Positions 21,650-32,850 of a stretch of DNA of 64,000 nt are shown here, in pieces. The first letter of the stretch is position 1. Every line of letters begins with the position of its first letter. The DNA is taken from positions 163,537 to 227,536 of the forward strand of contig JAKUCV010005751.1 of the NCBI GenBank assembly GCA_028386065.3. Reading direction: 5' to 3'. The DNA is from Turnera subulata (taxonomy: Eukaryota; Streptophyta; Magnoliopsida; Malpighiales; Passifloraceae). The position numbers were made by a program, and so were the translations under genes. Below the pieces are notes generated by a model. It did not search any database, was not told the DNA's origin, and worked only from the letters and a program-made list of their open reading frames with translations.

Positions 21650-22445
21650 TGACCAAATCTTATATACCAGCTGCAAATGCTTCTATTCGAATTGATGTTC
21701 CAGAAAAACAGTCAAAGAATGCAAATGAATCTAGAGTACGCCAGAAGCGTTGAATACTACTCGGTTCCAAAGATAAAAATTCTCGATAGAGAAAAAGGAG
21801 CAAAGATACAAGATGGGCCCAATGAGAAAATAAGACCTCCAGTAGAGGTTTAAATTTAAAATCCTCAGAAAAAGGAAAATCCTCCAAAAGAGGTCCCTGA
21901 CACAATTGATAAAGTTGTAGAAGTAACTCAGGTACCTGAGATAAAAGAAAATGATGAGATATCGATCGATTGTACTGTGGCAGGAACAAGATGAAACCGA
22001 CGTGAAATTACCGTCGACGGAATTTTCATATAATATAGCGCTAAATATTATGGAAGAAAATGAGGATCATGAACCCAAATTAATTGATGAATGTCGGCAT
22101 AGAAATAATTGGCCAAAATGGAGAGACGCAAGTAAGGCTGAGTTAGACTCGCTAATGAAACGAGAAGTTTTTGGGCCTGTAGTCCCAACACCTGATGATA
22201 TAAAATCAGTCGGTTATAACTGGGTATTTGTGCGGAAAAGAAGTGAACAAAATAAAATAGTGAAATATAAAGCACGGCTTATTGCACAATGTTACCTGGT
22301 ATTAATTATGTGGAGATATACTCCCCTGTGGTGGATGCAAGTATTTTTCAGTATTTGATAAGTCTGGCAATATATGAAAAACTAGAAGTGCATCTAATGG
22401 ATACTATTACAGTCTATTTCTATGGATCTATAAGTCATGACATAT
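21650..22445 (+). pseudogene. Copia RT, N-terminal part
   Basis: The frame at 22040-22300 gives NWPKWRDASKAELDSLMKR, VFGPVVPTPDDIKSVGYNWVFVRKR and YKARLIAQ, the start of copia RT. Then YSPVVDA is recognisable in broken frame. It stops at GSISHDIY, where the solo LTR is inserted at 22446. Confidence 0.85.
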
Positions 22446-23608
22446 TGTGAATACCCGACCCAAAATTACTTGGGCCTATTCACCTTTCCTTTATACCTTC
22501 TTCATAACCATCTTCCAACTTCTTTGGAGTCGCCACCCAAATTTTATTAAGGGACAAAAACTTGGGAAAAACCCTTCATGTGACTCCATTTAGGCAACTG
22601 GATAACGAACCAAAGATGCAGGACCCAGGGATTCATCATGGATGGGAAGGTTTTAGGCACCCATCCATGTTGGGGCAAAACTTTGTGCAATTAGAGGATT
22701 TTGTATGCCTTGTGCAAGTGTGCAAGTGTGAGCTCCAAAACACATAATAACTGAATATTAAAAAGAAAGGGGAGAAGAAGAAGATTGGGCTTGAGTTTCC
22801 ACCACTAGAAACCACCTACGTATCCCGGCGACCAGGTACAAAGCCCACGTAGTTCTTGACATGGCATCACAACAATCACATCATCATCAACATCAACATC
22901 TCAACAATAATTGGTCAGAAAAAAAGGGAATAGGATTACCAGGACCTGGCGGTCATTCCGTGATGGCCGCCCGGCACCTTCGGTTTCACGCGTTCTTTCT
23001 TTTTTTAGCCCCCAATCCCCCAAATTTCTCCCTAATTTGATCCTACCGCGTAATTAACCCCTAATTAACCTAGAATCACTCCATTACTTGATGATTACTC
23101 CTATAAATCATTCCATCACTAATTGATTACACATTAACACCCATTCAAGCCAAAATCATACCAAAAACACAAAATCTAATTAAATGACAATTTAACTCTG
23201 ATTTTCCACGAAAATCAGAGCTAAAATTAACCTGCAAGAAATGTGTTAATGGACTAATCAAACTCTAGAGGATTCATTAACTTGGGCCCTTTAAGTCATG
23301 CTCAACCCAAAGATAAATCATCTCATTAAAATTGGATTAAAAATAGATAAAAGCCCCAAGTAATGAAATAAACACAATTTAGTGTAAATAAACCTTATTA
23401 TATATTTTTAACCTAAGATTAAATCATCTCATTAATCCTAGCATTCCAATATACAAGGGCTCAAATCACCAAAATGTATTATTTCCACTAAAATAAATTC
23501 TTGACGTGCCTTACTCCTAGGACCAAATCATCTCATTAATCCTAAGTTCCAACATGTTCAAAATCCAATTTTAGTAGAAAATACATGGGTCAAATTTGTG
23601 TGTTCCCA
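22446..23608 (-). mobile_element. Solo gypsy (Tat-type) LTR with TSD CATAT
   Basis: On the minus strand it begins TGGGAACACACAAATTTGACCC and ends ...TTTTGGGTCGGGTATTCACA, the same termini as LTRs A-D between 35666 and 59931. Flanked by a perfect TSD, CATAT (22441-22445 and 23609-23613). The interrupted copia codons on the two sides join as DIY/IRIPEGFKLPEA, which supports a clean insertion. It is 1163 bp and shorter than the other copies. Confidence 0.9.
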
Positions 23609-24480
23609 CATATACATCAGAATCCCTGAAGGATTCAAGTTGCCTGAAGCAACTAATTCCCAGGAATATTCAAAATTAAGCTAAATTGATCTCTACATGG
23701 TTTGAAAAAAATTGGGTATGTGTAATATAAATAAGTAAATACGTGAATTTATTACTATTGCTTATGTTGATGATTTGTATCTATATGTGAATTTTTATTA
23801 TTTTTATGATTTAAATATTATTGGAACTCTTGAAGAAGTTTCAAAATGTCGTGCGATGTTTTAAGTAAGAATTTGAGATGAAAAATCTCGGAAAAAAATA
23901 GATTGGTCTTGAAGTACCATATCGTAGTGCAATTTATGTTGCTGGTAACATAAAGCCTGAAGCTTTTTCTATAAGCCTATTAGCAAGATATAACTTTGCT
24001 CTAACTTTCTCATAAAGCCTGAAGCTTTCCATTATCTTGGGGTTTAATGGACATGAATTTATTTTAACGTTGTCAGTTCAAGGAGAATATAGTTTTTTTT
24101 GCAGAAGCAGGTCATCTATTTGATCCACATTAAGCACAGGCAGATACATGACGTATCATGGCAACCACAAAACAAAGTATCGTTGTTAGCTCTTCAAATA
24201 GTGCAGAAATTGTGGCAATACATGAAGTCAGTCGAGAATGTGTTTGGCTAAGATCGATGATGCAACATATTCAACAGTCATGTGGATTAATTACTGAGGG
24301 AGAAGTTCCAACGATGATTTATGAAGATAATGCTAAGTGCATTGCCCAACAGAAGGGAGGATATATCAAAGATTAATTCAAGTGACAATCTGGCAGATTA
24401 TTTACAAAATCAGTTCCTACTACAACTTTTGAAGAGTTTATGAAGAGGATTGGTTTATGGAGGGTTCAAGATATCAAGGG
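23609..24480 (+). pseudogene. Copia RT C-terminal part and RNase H
   Basis: Continues the RT after the solo LTR (IRIPEGFKLPEA), with a decayed YVDDL region near 23765 and a degenerate KMKDLGKTKF.. stretch. RNase H is clearest at 24158-24376 (SSSNSAEIVAIHEVSRECVWLR, YEDNAKCIAQQKGGYIK) followed by NLADLFTKSVPTTTFEE in frame-shifted form. Confidence 0.8.
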
Positions 24481-24631
24481 ATTCCAAGATTAGGGGGAGT
24501 AGACTACGCACTGCACTTTTTTTTTTCTTCACCAAGTCTTTATCCCACTGGGTTTCTCTTGATAAGGTTTTTAACGAGGCAGTTCTTCCCAAGCGTATTC
24601 TATCTAAAGTGCAATGACATTCAAGGAGGAG

Positions 24632-25111
24632 TGTTATAAATAAATATGGTGAATATCATTGTTAACATCCAGTAAAATCCATTTTTACCATACCTGAATT
24701 TACCCCGGTAAATATTTTACCCATACAAACTTCTACTTGGAATTATCTCTTTGGCTAATTACCCTCCATAATTCCGTTTGTCCTAATCCTAATATCATTT
24801 TCCTTTACCTAACATCTCTTTGATTTTATCCTTTTAAATTAATCATACTTATTTGTTTTTTTCCTCCCATTTCCAACTATAAATACCTCCTCATTTCTTC
24901 ACTTTCATACACTTATATCTTACCATAAACTTCACTCTCTTCTTATTTCCATACACCTCTCTTCTCCATCTCCATCCATCAACATTTAATTATTCTCCAT
25001 TATTATTACTATCATTAAAGTTGTATTACTTCCATCAAGGTTGTATTATTACCTTGATCAAGCTTGTAATATTTCATCAAGAAGTGAAGTTCATCCCCCA
25101 ATTTTATAACA
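24632..25111 (+). repeat. Copia 3' LTR (480 bp)
   Basis: Starts TGTTATAAATAA directly after the purine tract AAGGAGGAG and ends TTATAACA before TSD CAACA. A TATA-like CTATAAATACC lies at about 24877-24887. Confidence 0.85.
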
Positions 25112-26214
25112 CAACATAAATTTTAGAAAAAAGTATATCGTTGCTCATAAAAAATTGAAGAAAACTGATTGATATAAATTTACTTACAAAAATGTGAAAT
25201 TATACACACTTGTAAGAGAATTATCGTAATTACTTTTGGAGAATTCATTTATTATATAGAATAGAAACCATTCACATAAAAAAGTTATGATAAAAGTTGA
25301 ATATCACGAATTAGAGTAGAGATCGTGTAGAAATTGAAACTTTTTAAAAATCCAAATAGTTAATAATTATTACATTTAATTTTATATTCAATAAAATTGA
25401 GTTTCTAAACTAACTTTAAACAATTTCCCACTTTTCCACTGGTGGCTTCAAATATTATTAAAAATCCATAATACTAATTTTCTTGGATATAGCTAAAATA
25501 TCGAGGAACAAATAAATTTTGAGTTTCTATTGTCTCCCTTCTGAGGAGTAAAAACAATTTTGGTTGTTTGATTAGCTCTTTTGTCTAATTTTTATTACTG
25601 AACAAAAAAGGCATACTTCTACTAATAATTTTAAGAAAAACATAAAATAGTTGTTGAAAATTTAAAAATCTATATATGAAAGAAGCTGAAAAAAAAACCT
25701 TAACAAACAACTATAATCATATCATTACATAAAAAAAACTACAATGAATGAAAGATAATCAAAATAAAAATTATAAAAGGTGGAAGTAAAAATAAAATTT
25801 TATTTTATTTAATCTCAACATATAAAGAATTTTTATAATTTTAAGAAAAATATTATATTTTCCTATTTATTTAAAATAAATGAAATTTACAAATAAAAAA
25901 TAAAAAATCTTAAGAAAAAAAATATAAATCAACATAAATTTCATAAAAGCATATCATTGCTCATAAAAAGGTGACGAAAATTGACTAATATAAAATAGTA
26001 TATAAAAAGGTGTAATTATACACAATTGTAAAAGAATTATCATAATTGTTTTAGAGAATTCGTTTCTTTTAATAAAAAAACCATTCATATGAATTTTTTA
26101 TGATAAAAGCTGAATGTCATGATTTAAATTTATAAGTTATTTATAGAATATTTATCCTTATAGATTAATTTTAAAATTTTTCACTACCTTGAATGTTAAC
26201 CACATATTTTATTT
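25112..26214. repeat. AT-rich dispersed repeats
   Basis: Continues the repeat family seen at 19249-19728 with further copies of the same modules (25210-25320; 25900-26120). No ORF longer than chance and no gene seen. Confidence 0.65.
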
Positions 26215-27480
26215 ATTTTATAGAAAAAAATATATTGGAGTAAAATAATTTAATTTTTTAAAAATTTGATTTATTGAAAATATTTGAATTATATAAATAT
26301 TTTATAACATAATTTAAAAGTTATGAAGTTAATCCAAATAAATTAGGAAGAAAATAGTTTCTAAAATTAGTGTTGAATTCTGATTGGAGTTTTGGTCGCT
26401 TTTTTCTTGGTTTGATTGGGTCTATGGTTTTGATGTTTGAACAATGACTCTTAGCTTTCGATCTTATTGGTAAATTCTAATTGCGCTTTTGGTCGTCGTT
26501 TTCTTTGTTTGATTGGGTCTGTGGTTTTGATGTCGGGACGATAGCGGATTATTTGGTTCGGGTCTGCTCTAGCGAGGGTAAGTAACAAGACAAGTAATTA
26601 AAAAGATTAGAAAGAAAGTTACATAAAAATGATACAAATTCAGTAAGGATTAATGGATATTTGATACCTGTACTTTTTCAATTTCGTTAATTGTATACCC
26701 CAACTTTTAATCCGTATTACTCTGAGCTTTTCTTATCTGATGGGAACCTTGATATGGAGCCTGTCTTAGGTGTCGTTGATCATCGCCTTTCTGATGATAT
26801 GGTTTCCCTATTGGATAAACTGTTTACATGGTCTGAGGTTTATATTGCTTTATCCCAGATGCATCCTTCTAAAGCTCCGTGGTCGGATGAATTGTCCCCA
26901 CTATTTTTTCAGATATTTTGGCTTGTTGTTGGGGATGAGGAATTTATTTTATAGAAAAAATATATTGGAGTAAAATAATTTAATTTTTTAAAAGTTTGAT
27001 TTATTGAAAATATTTGAATTATTTTAATATTTTATAACATAATTTAAAATTTATGAAATTAATCCAAACAAATTAGGAAGAAAATAGTTTCTAAAATTAG
27101 TATTGAATTCTGATTGGAGTTTTGGTCGCCTTTTTCTTGGTTTGATTGGGTCTATGGTTTTGATGTTTGAACGATGACTCTTAGATTTCGATCTTATTGT
27201 TAAATTCTAATTATGCTTTTGGTCGTCGTTTTCTTTGTTTGATTGGGTCTGTGGTTTTGATGTCGGGACGATAGCGGATTATTTGGTGTAGGTCTGCTCT
27301 AGCGAGGGTAAATAACAAGATAAGTAATTAAAAAATTAGAAAGAAAGTTACATAAAAATGATACAAATTCAGTAAGGATTAATGGTATATTTGATACCTA
27401 TATTTTTCAAATTCGTCAATTATATACCCCGACTTTTAATCAGTATTACTCGGAGCTCTTCTCATCTGATGGGAACCTTG
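26215..27480 (+). repeat. Direct duplication, about 731-bp offset
   Basis: The segment from TTTTATAGAAAAAAATATATTGGAG (26216) through a LINE fragment ending near 26945 is repeated from 26947. Shared phrases include GTTGAATTCTGATTGGAGTTTTGG and GATGTCGGGACGATAGCGG. The copies differ by substitutions and small deletions, and copy 2 extends further into LINE sequence. Confidence 0.85.
26691..26954 (+). pseudogene. LINE RT fragment, copy 1
   Basis: Frame reads YYSELFLSDG, then VDHRLSDDMVSLLDKLFTWSEVYIALSQMHPSKAPWSDELSPLFFQIFW, the region just before and at the start of an L1 RT domain (consensus KAPGPDG has become KAPWSDE). It ends where the duplicated unit restarts. Confidence 0.8.
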
Positions 27481-27725
27481 ATCACCGCCTTTCTGATGAT
27501 ATGGTTTGGATAAACCGTTTACACGGTCTGAGGCTTATATTGCTTTATCCCAGATGCATCCTTCTAAAGCTCCGGGGTCGGATGGGATGCCCCCACTATT
27601 TTTTCAGAGATTTTGGCCTGTTGTTGGGGATGAGGTTAGTACTATGGTGCTAGATGTTCTAAATAATGGGGTTAATCCTCCCCTCTTAACCATACTTGTG
27701 ATACCCTTGATACACCCAAGTGCCT
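27440..27725 (+). pseudogene. LINE RT fragment, copy 2
   Basis: Same region as copy 1 with a more conserved sequence: SKAPGSDGMPPLFFQRFW, VGDEV, VLDVLNNGVNPPLL and a trace of NHTLVTLIPK. A roughly 45-bp deletion precedes it. LINE similarity fades after about 27720. Confidence 0.8.
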
Positions 27726-28880
27726 AGAGGAACACTCACATGATGAGAGTCGGGTGTTACCTATCATTCAAGGACGTTCATGCTAGTCGGACCGTGTATT
27801 CGGCAGTTTGTGGGAGATACTAATATTCTTGGCATCGTTATTGGTATGGGATTTTGCTCAATATTTGTGCCGGTAGTGGATTTAGAGTAATGGTGCACAT
27901 ACGCTTAGCCTAGTGTGCATAAATGGGTTCGTAGTAATCCGATGACACGGTTGGCCTATTTAGGGTACCGGGTGCTCGACTTGTTTATCTGGTGAATATA
28001 TGATGAATTATGTTGGTAATATGTTAATTAGGTGCAATTAGTGCATTGGAGGCACAATTTCCTATGGAAAATATCCGTTGGCTCGAGTTGGCACGGAATG
28101 GTGCACAAGGGGGGCACCGGGGTGCCCGTCGGTGCACAATTGGACCCGATGATGTATAAATTCGTCATTGGCCAAATCGACCAATCAGAGTAATCCATGT
28201 GGCTCAGGAATAAGCTTTTGATGGTATTTAGTGTGCAAGCTAGTAGGTCGGGTGTCACGAGTTGATTGGTCGGAAATATGCACGAGTTGGCATTTTTGGT
28301 GCAAGTGGCACCTAAAGAGTAAGAGGTGCCAAGTGGGGTGATAAATAACCTACTTGGTCACTCTTTTAAGGTGCAAGCAAGCACCTCTCACCCATTCTGA
28401 TCAGACTAATTCGTGCTAAGAGAGAGGAGAGGAGAAAGAGAGAAAAGAGGAGAGTAAGCCTAAGGAGTTCTGCTCACGGGCAGGCTGATCCCTGGCCACT
28501 AAAATAGTGATGCCGGCCAAACCACCAGTTGGAATTGAGTGAAACCAAAGCCTATGCTTAGATTACATCTACAGATTTCATATGGCACCAATTTGGTGGA
28601 TTTTGGAGCTAAACTGTGTGAGTTATGCTCTCTCAAATGGGACTGATTTGCAGCAGTCCTGCTACTTGACCCTGAGGTGGTGTAGGAGACATATCTCGAG
28701 ATACACACCATGTAATTGGATGTTTTTGGTGGCTATGGAAAGCTAGGGGGCAGGACTACAACTTTTATGTTGAGGCCTGAAGATTGTTCAGCCTGTAGGG
28801 GCCTTGTATTTCGTGGTGAACTTACTATTGTTGCAGGGCACCTTCTGTCCGGGTTAGTGTAAGGGTGGTTTGGTGAGGTT
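27726..28880 (+). other. Unclassified LTR-like stretch
   Basis: No coding region. It has promoter-like features: GATAAATA at about 28340, a GA-rich tract (28420-28455), then a leader-like stretch (GGCAGGACTACAACTTTT, GCAGGGCACCTTCTGTCCGG) resembling the R/U5 part of a chromovirus-type gypsy LTR. Termini were not found. The Sirevirus starts at 28881. Confidence 0.35.
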
Positions 28881-29910
28881 TGTTGACCAAAAATAGGGCT
28901 AATCACCTCTTAATGCTAAACTACGATTAACCATATTTATTATCTGGTTTTGATGACTAACAACTTATAAGTGTGTTTCTAGTTTTGCTTGTGTTGATAT
29001 TAGCTTTCAGGAAAAATTATGGTTCTTCAGAAATCATTTCTCAGACATGCAACATTTGGTTTTGATTGTTACAAAAACCGCGAGCTATCGCTGTCAACTT
29101 TTGGTGCAAGTTGCGTGTGGTCCTGAAAGCATTTAAATCCCACTTCCAGCTGTTTGAATTGATGAACAAGTAAGAGGGAAGTCATTATGGAAGTGCAAAA
29201 GATGTTTCCACCTAACTCCTAGTCAACTCTAGAAGGTGGTCCAAAATTTCCAGATTTGGTAATACTTTGCAACCAAGGAGTTGACATTGCACAACAGCAC
29301 CAAATTGAAGATTTAATGAACTAAAGTCAACTGGAGTACAAGGAGCCGTTACAGTGCTTATCCCCCACATTCAGATTCTATAAAGAGGGACGTTTACACC
29401 TCTAGGAGATCATCCCAGCCATTGTGCAAATTCTGAGTGTATACTTGAGCTTAAACAATTGGTATTTGATTTGGTATTTCTGCTTACAATGTGAAACTCA
29501 TTCAAAGGGGTAATTTGTAAGCAAGGCTTGGTTTAGTTTTGCTGGGTACTCAGGTCTAGGATTAGATTTGAGGGAGGTTAGAGCATAGCTTGTGAAAAGC
29601 TTGTAAAGGTTTGAGCTTAGCCTAGAAAAACTTGAGATTGTAAAACTGAAGGTTGAACCCGCAAAAACCTAAAAGTAGTGAGAGTTTAAAATCCTAAAGG
29701 AGGGTTCTTTAGGTAGTGGAGGTACTTGGTGAGGGGAAACCACTCTAAAATCACATGTGTCCAATCTTTCTCTGGCTTCCATACTCGATTCTTACTCTAA
29801 GTATGTATCTTGCATTGCATAGATTTGGTTTCGCAAAAACCAAATCTTACTGTCCGAAAAAGTTTTAAAGCCTAATTCACCCCCCCTCCTCTGCCACTTT
29901 TTGGCCTACA
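28881..29910 (+). repeat. Sirevirus 5' LTR (1030 bp)
   Basis: Starts TGTTGACC and ends GGCCTACA. It has GGTTTTGATGACTAACAAC near its start, a TATA box at 29379-29385 (TATAAAG), and CACCCCCCCTCCTCTGCC close to its end, the usual Sirevirus U5 signature. A 10-bp hairpin (AGATTTGGTT arm) is at 29821-29847. Confidence 0.85.
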
Positions 29911-29925
29911 ATTGATAGCGGAGCT
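29911..29925 (+). promoter_or_regulatory. Primer-binding site, degenerate
   Basis: ATTGATAGCGGAGCT follows the LTR directly and resembles the initiator-Met tRNA primer site TGGTATCAGAGC with several changes. Confidence 0.6.
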
Positions 29926-29966
29926 GCGTTCTCAGTTCAAAGGAGTAAAATCTAGAGACAAACATC

Positions 29967-31598
29967 ATGGCTTTTGAGGGTACTAGTGTGAACAAGGCAC
30001 CATACTTTGATGGGGCAAACTTTGACTAGTGGAAGTTTCGCACGAAGATCTTTCTAGAAGAAAAGGAAATTGAGATGTGGCATATTGTCCAGAATTCCTA
30101 CAATAGACCAACCAGGGAAATGCATCTCTGGACTGAAGATGAGATGAAGAGAGCAAAGCTTGATGCACAAGCTAAAAATACTCTTCTTTGTGAAATTAGT
30201 GAAAGTGAGTTCCAAAGGGTTAGAGCTTGTGAGACTGCTCATGACATTTGTAGGTTACTATGTGTCACCCATGAAGACACAAACCAGGTTAAGGAATCAA
30301 GGCTCAATCACTTGACTAGAGAATATGAGCTATTCCAAATGAATTCTGATGAAACCATTCATGAAATGGATACTCGGTTCACTATACTTTGCAACAATCT
30401 TGCATCACTTGAAAAAGTGATAACATATAGAGAAAGAGTTGCTAAAGTGCTGAGGTCACTTCCCAATGAGTGGGAACCTAATTTGATTTCCATTGAGGAA
30501 GCTCAAAATTGAACCTACTATCTTATGAAGAGCTAATTGGCAAGTTGATATGTCATGGGTACAATATCGAACCCAAGTAGAAGGATGTGGCATTGAAGGT
30601 CCAAAAACCAGATGATGATGATAGCGACTCGGATGCGGATCTACTCACTAGAATGTTTGCTCGATATCTTAAGAAGAAGCAACTCAATGGAAAGAATCTT
30701 AAGGTGGAAAAAGATGAGGAGCCCAAGAAAGAGCCTCTGGTCTACTTTGGATGCAATCGTCCAGGACATATCAAGTCTGAATGTCCTTACCAAGAGAAGG
30801 GTAGATCTGGTTTTTCAAAAACCAAAGGGAAAAAGGCTATGGTTGCATGGGATGAGTCAGATTCCTCTAATGAATCTGATGTCAAAGAGGAGACTAATCT
30901 ATGCTTCATGGCCCAAGAAGATTCAGGGGTAACTGATTCTTCTGATCTAAATCTTGATGAATTACTTGAAGCTTTTTGATGAATTGCATGTCAAATACAA
31001 GCAAGTAGTTAAGAAAAATAAAGTTATAAAAAGAAGATTGATTTGCTTGAATTTGATGAGGATGCATATAAAAATGAAAATGAAAAGCTTAGGATTTCTA
31101 AGTCTGATACTATGAAAGTCTGTGAGGATTTGAAAACTGAGAAGTTTGCTTTAAAGAATGCTTATGATGAACTTGAAAAAGGATATGCTTTCAAAAATGA
31201 TATGTGTAGAGTTCTAGAAAATGAGAAAAGTGTTCTCCAGAAGCATGTTACTGATCTAAAATCCTCTCTAGAGAAATTTACTGGTAGTACCAATATTCTG
31301 AATATGTTGTTAGGACAGCAAAGAAATTCTATGAAAAAAGAAAGATTAGGTGCTACGCATTTGGTTGCTCAAAAACCAAATCACACTATGCGATTTGTAA
31401 GGGCTGAATCTAGTGTACCATATAAACCTGACACCTCACACTTAAGAAGTAATAGGTCACACATGCATGTGAACAACTACGCTTCAAGAATGCCACATAA
31501 ATCAAAACTGGCTGCTAGAAAACAAAATAGGAAGAAGATGCCATACAGGCCAAATCTGGTTTTTAGCAAACCAAATCTTAGAATACAGTCGTGAAGAA
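29967..31598 (+). pseudogene. Sirevirus gag, broken
   Basis: Starts ATG 29967 (MAFEGTSVNKAPYFDGANF), then stop TAG at 30027. The UBN2-type Gag domain follows at 30075-30512 (WTEDEMKRAKLDAQAKN, ...NHLTREYELFQMNSDETI, LRSLPNEWEPN). A frameshift near 30509 leads to LLSYEELIGKLICHGY. The next frame, 30587-30979, has a zinc knuckle whose first cysteine is tyrosine (YFGCNRPGHIKSEC) and an acidic stretch. After a stop, 31043-31594 is a coiled coil with basic C-terminus. Gag would form the particle and bind RNA; several stops and shifts prevent this here. Confidence 0.85.
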
Positions 31599-32850
31599 GA
31601 AATCCTTGTGCATACTCTTCTAGGAGATATGTGCCTACTCATTATTATGCACCACGTATTAGTTGCTATTATTGTGGAAAGAAAGGTCATGGCATCAATG
31701 CTTGCTGGATTAAAGAGAGAAATGAAAATTTTAGATATGCGTGGGTTCCGAAAGAAACCAAATCTACCCTCGCAGGACCCAAATTAGTTTGGGTACCTAA
31801 AACCTAATTGTTTTCTGTAGATGACAGGGGATGAATGGATCTTAGATAGTGGATGCTCAAGGCATGTGACATGAGAAATATCTATGTTTTCATCCCTAAT
31901 CATGAAAGACCGAGGAAAAGTAACTTTTGGGGACAAGTCCAAAAGACAAATCCTTGGGTTTGGCAACATTGATTTTATCCCATCTACTGAACATGTGCTA
32001 CTTGTTGACAACTTGAAATATAATCTGCTTAGGGTTAGTCAACTATGTGATAAGGGATTTGAGGTTACTTTCGAAGCCTCTAAATGCTTAGTAAGTTCTG
32101 TTGATAAAAATGTGGTTTTTACTGGTACCAGAAAAGGAAACATCTATTCTATATCTTTTGATAATCGTACTAACAACTCTGATCTTAAGTGTTTGAGTGC
32201 AAGAACAGAGACTCCAACCCTGTGGTACAGAAGGCTAGGGCATGCCAACTTGGATCTTATTTCCAGAATATTAAGCAAGATGTTGGTAAAAGGCTTACCT
32301 GCACTGAAATATGAAAAAGAAGCTACATGTCGTGCATGTCAGCTTGGTAAACAGGTTAAAAGTTCCTTTAAACCCAAGCATGTTATTTCTACGTCTAGGC
32401 CTCTTGAATTGTTGCACATGGATTTTTTTGGACCTATGAGAACTATGAGCATAGGTGGTAAAAGATATGTTTTTGTTATAGTTAAAGATTACTATTTTGT
32501 CAAAAGATTACAAAATGGAAAAGGTTATAAGATTTAAAAAATTAGAAGTGATCATGGAGGAGAATTTGATAATCTTGTCTTCAATCATTTCTGTGAGCAA
32601 AGTGGCATAGTACATACTTTTTCGACTCCTAGAACACCTCAACAAAATGGGGTTGTTGAAAGGAAGAATCGAACTTTGCAAGAAATAGCTGGAACTATGC
32701 TTAATGAGCGTAAGTTACGAGTATATTTATGGGCAGGGGGTATGAACACAACGTGTTACATTTTAAATAGAGTCTCTACCCGTCCTATAATTGAAAAGAC
32801 ACCCTTGAGATTTGGTATGAGAGGAAACTAAATATTTCTTACTTTCGGGT
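31599..32850 (+). pseudogene. Sirevirus pol: second zinc knuckle, protease, integrase
   Basis: An intact CCHC knuckle CYYCGKKGHGINAC lies at about 31660-31705. The protease begins with WILDSGCSRHVT (aspartate codon at 31845) and has a stop directly after it. The open frame 31884-32537 holds the end of the protease, the GAG-pre-integrase motif LWYRRLGHANLDLI with CRACQLGK, and the integrase start MDFFGPMRT. An internal deletion after VIVKDYY removes part of the integrase core, then IRSDHGGEFDN, TPQQNGVVERKNRTLQE appear in another frame, ending in a shift near 32815. Confidence 0.9.

Larger units (their letters stand above)
19729..25111 (+). mobile_element. Decayed Ty1/copia element with TSD CAACA
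   Basis: Bounded by TGTTATAAATA and TTATAACA and by perfect 5-bp TSDs CAACA at 19724-19728 and 25112-25116. The left LTR is truncated after about 210 bp and no primer-binding site is seen. pol remnants of one family (integrase, RT, RNase H) run from 20639 to about 24440. A solo gypsy LTR interrupts the RT region. Confidence 0.85.
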
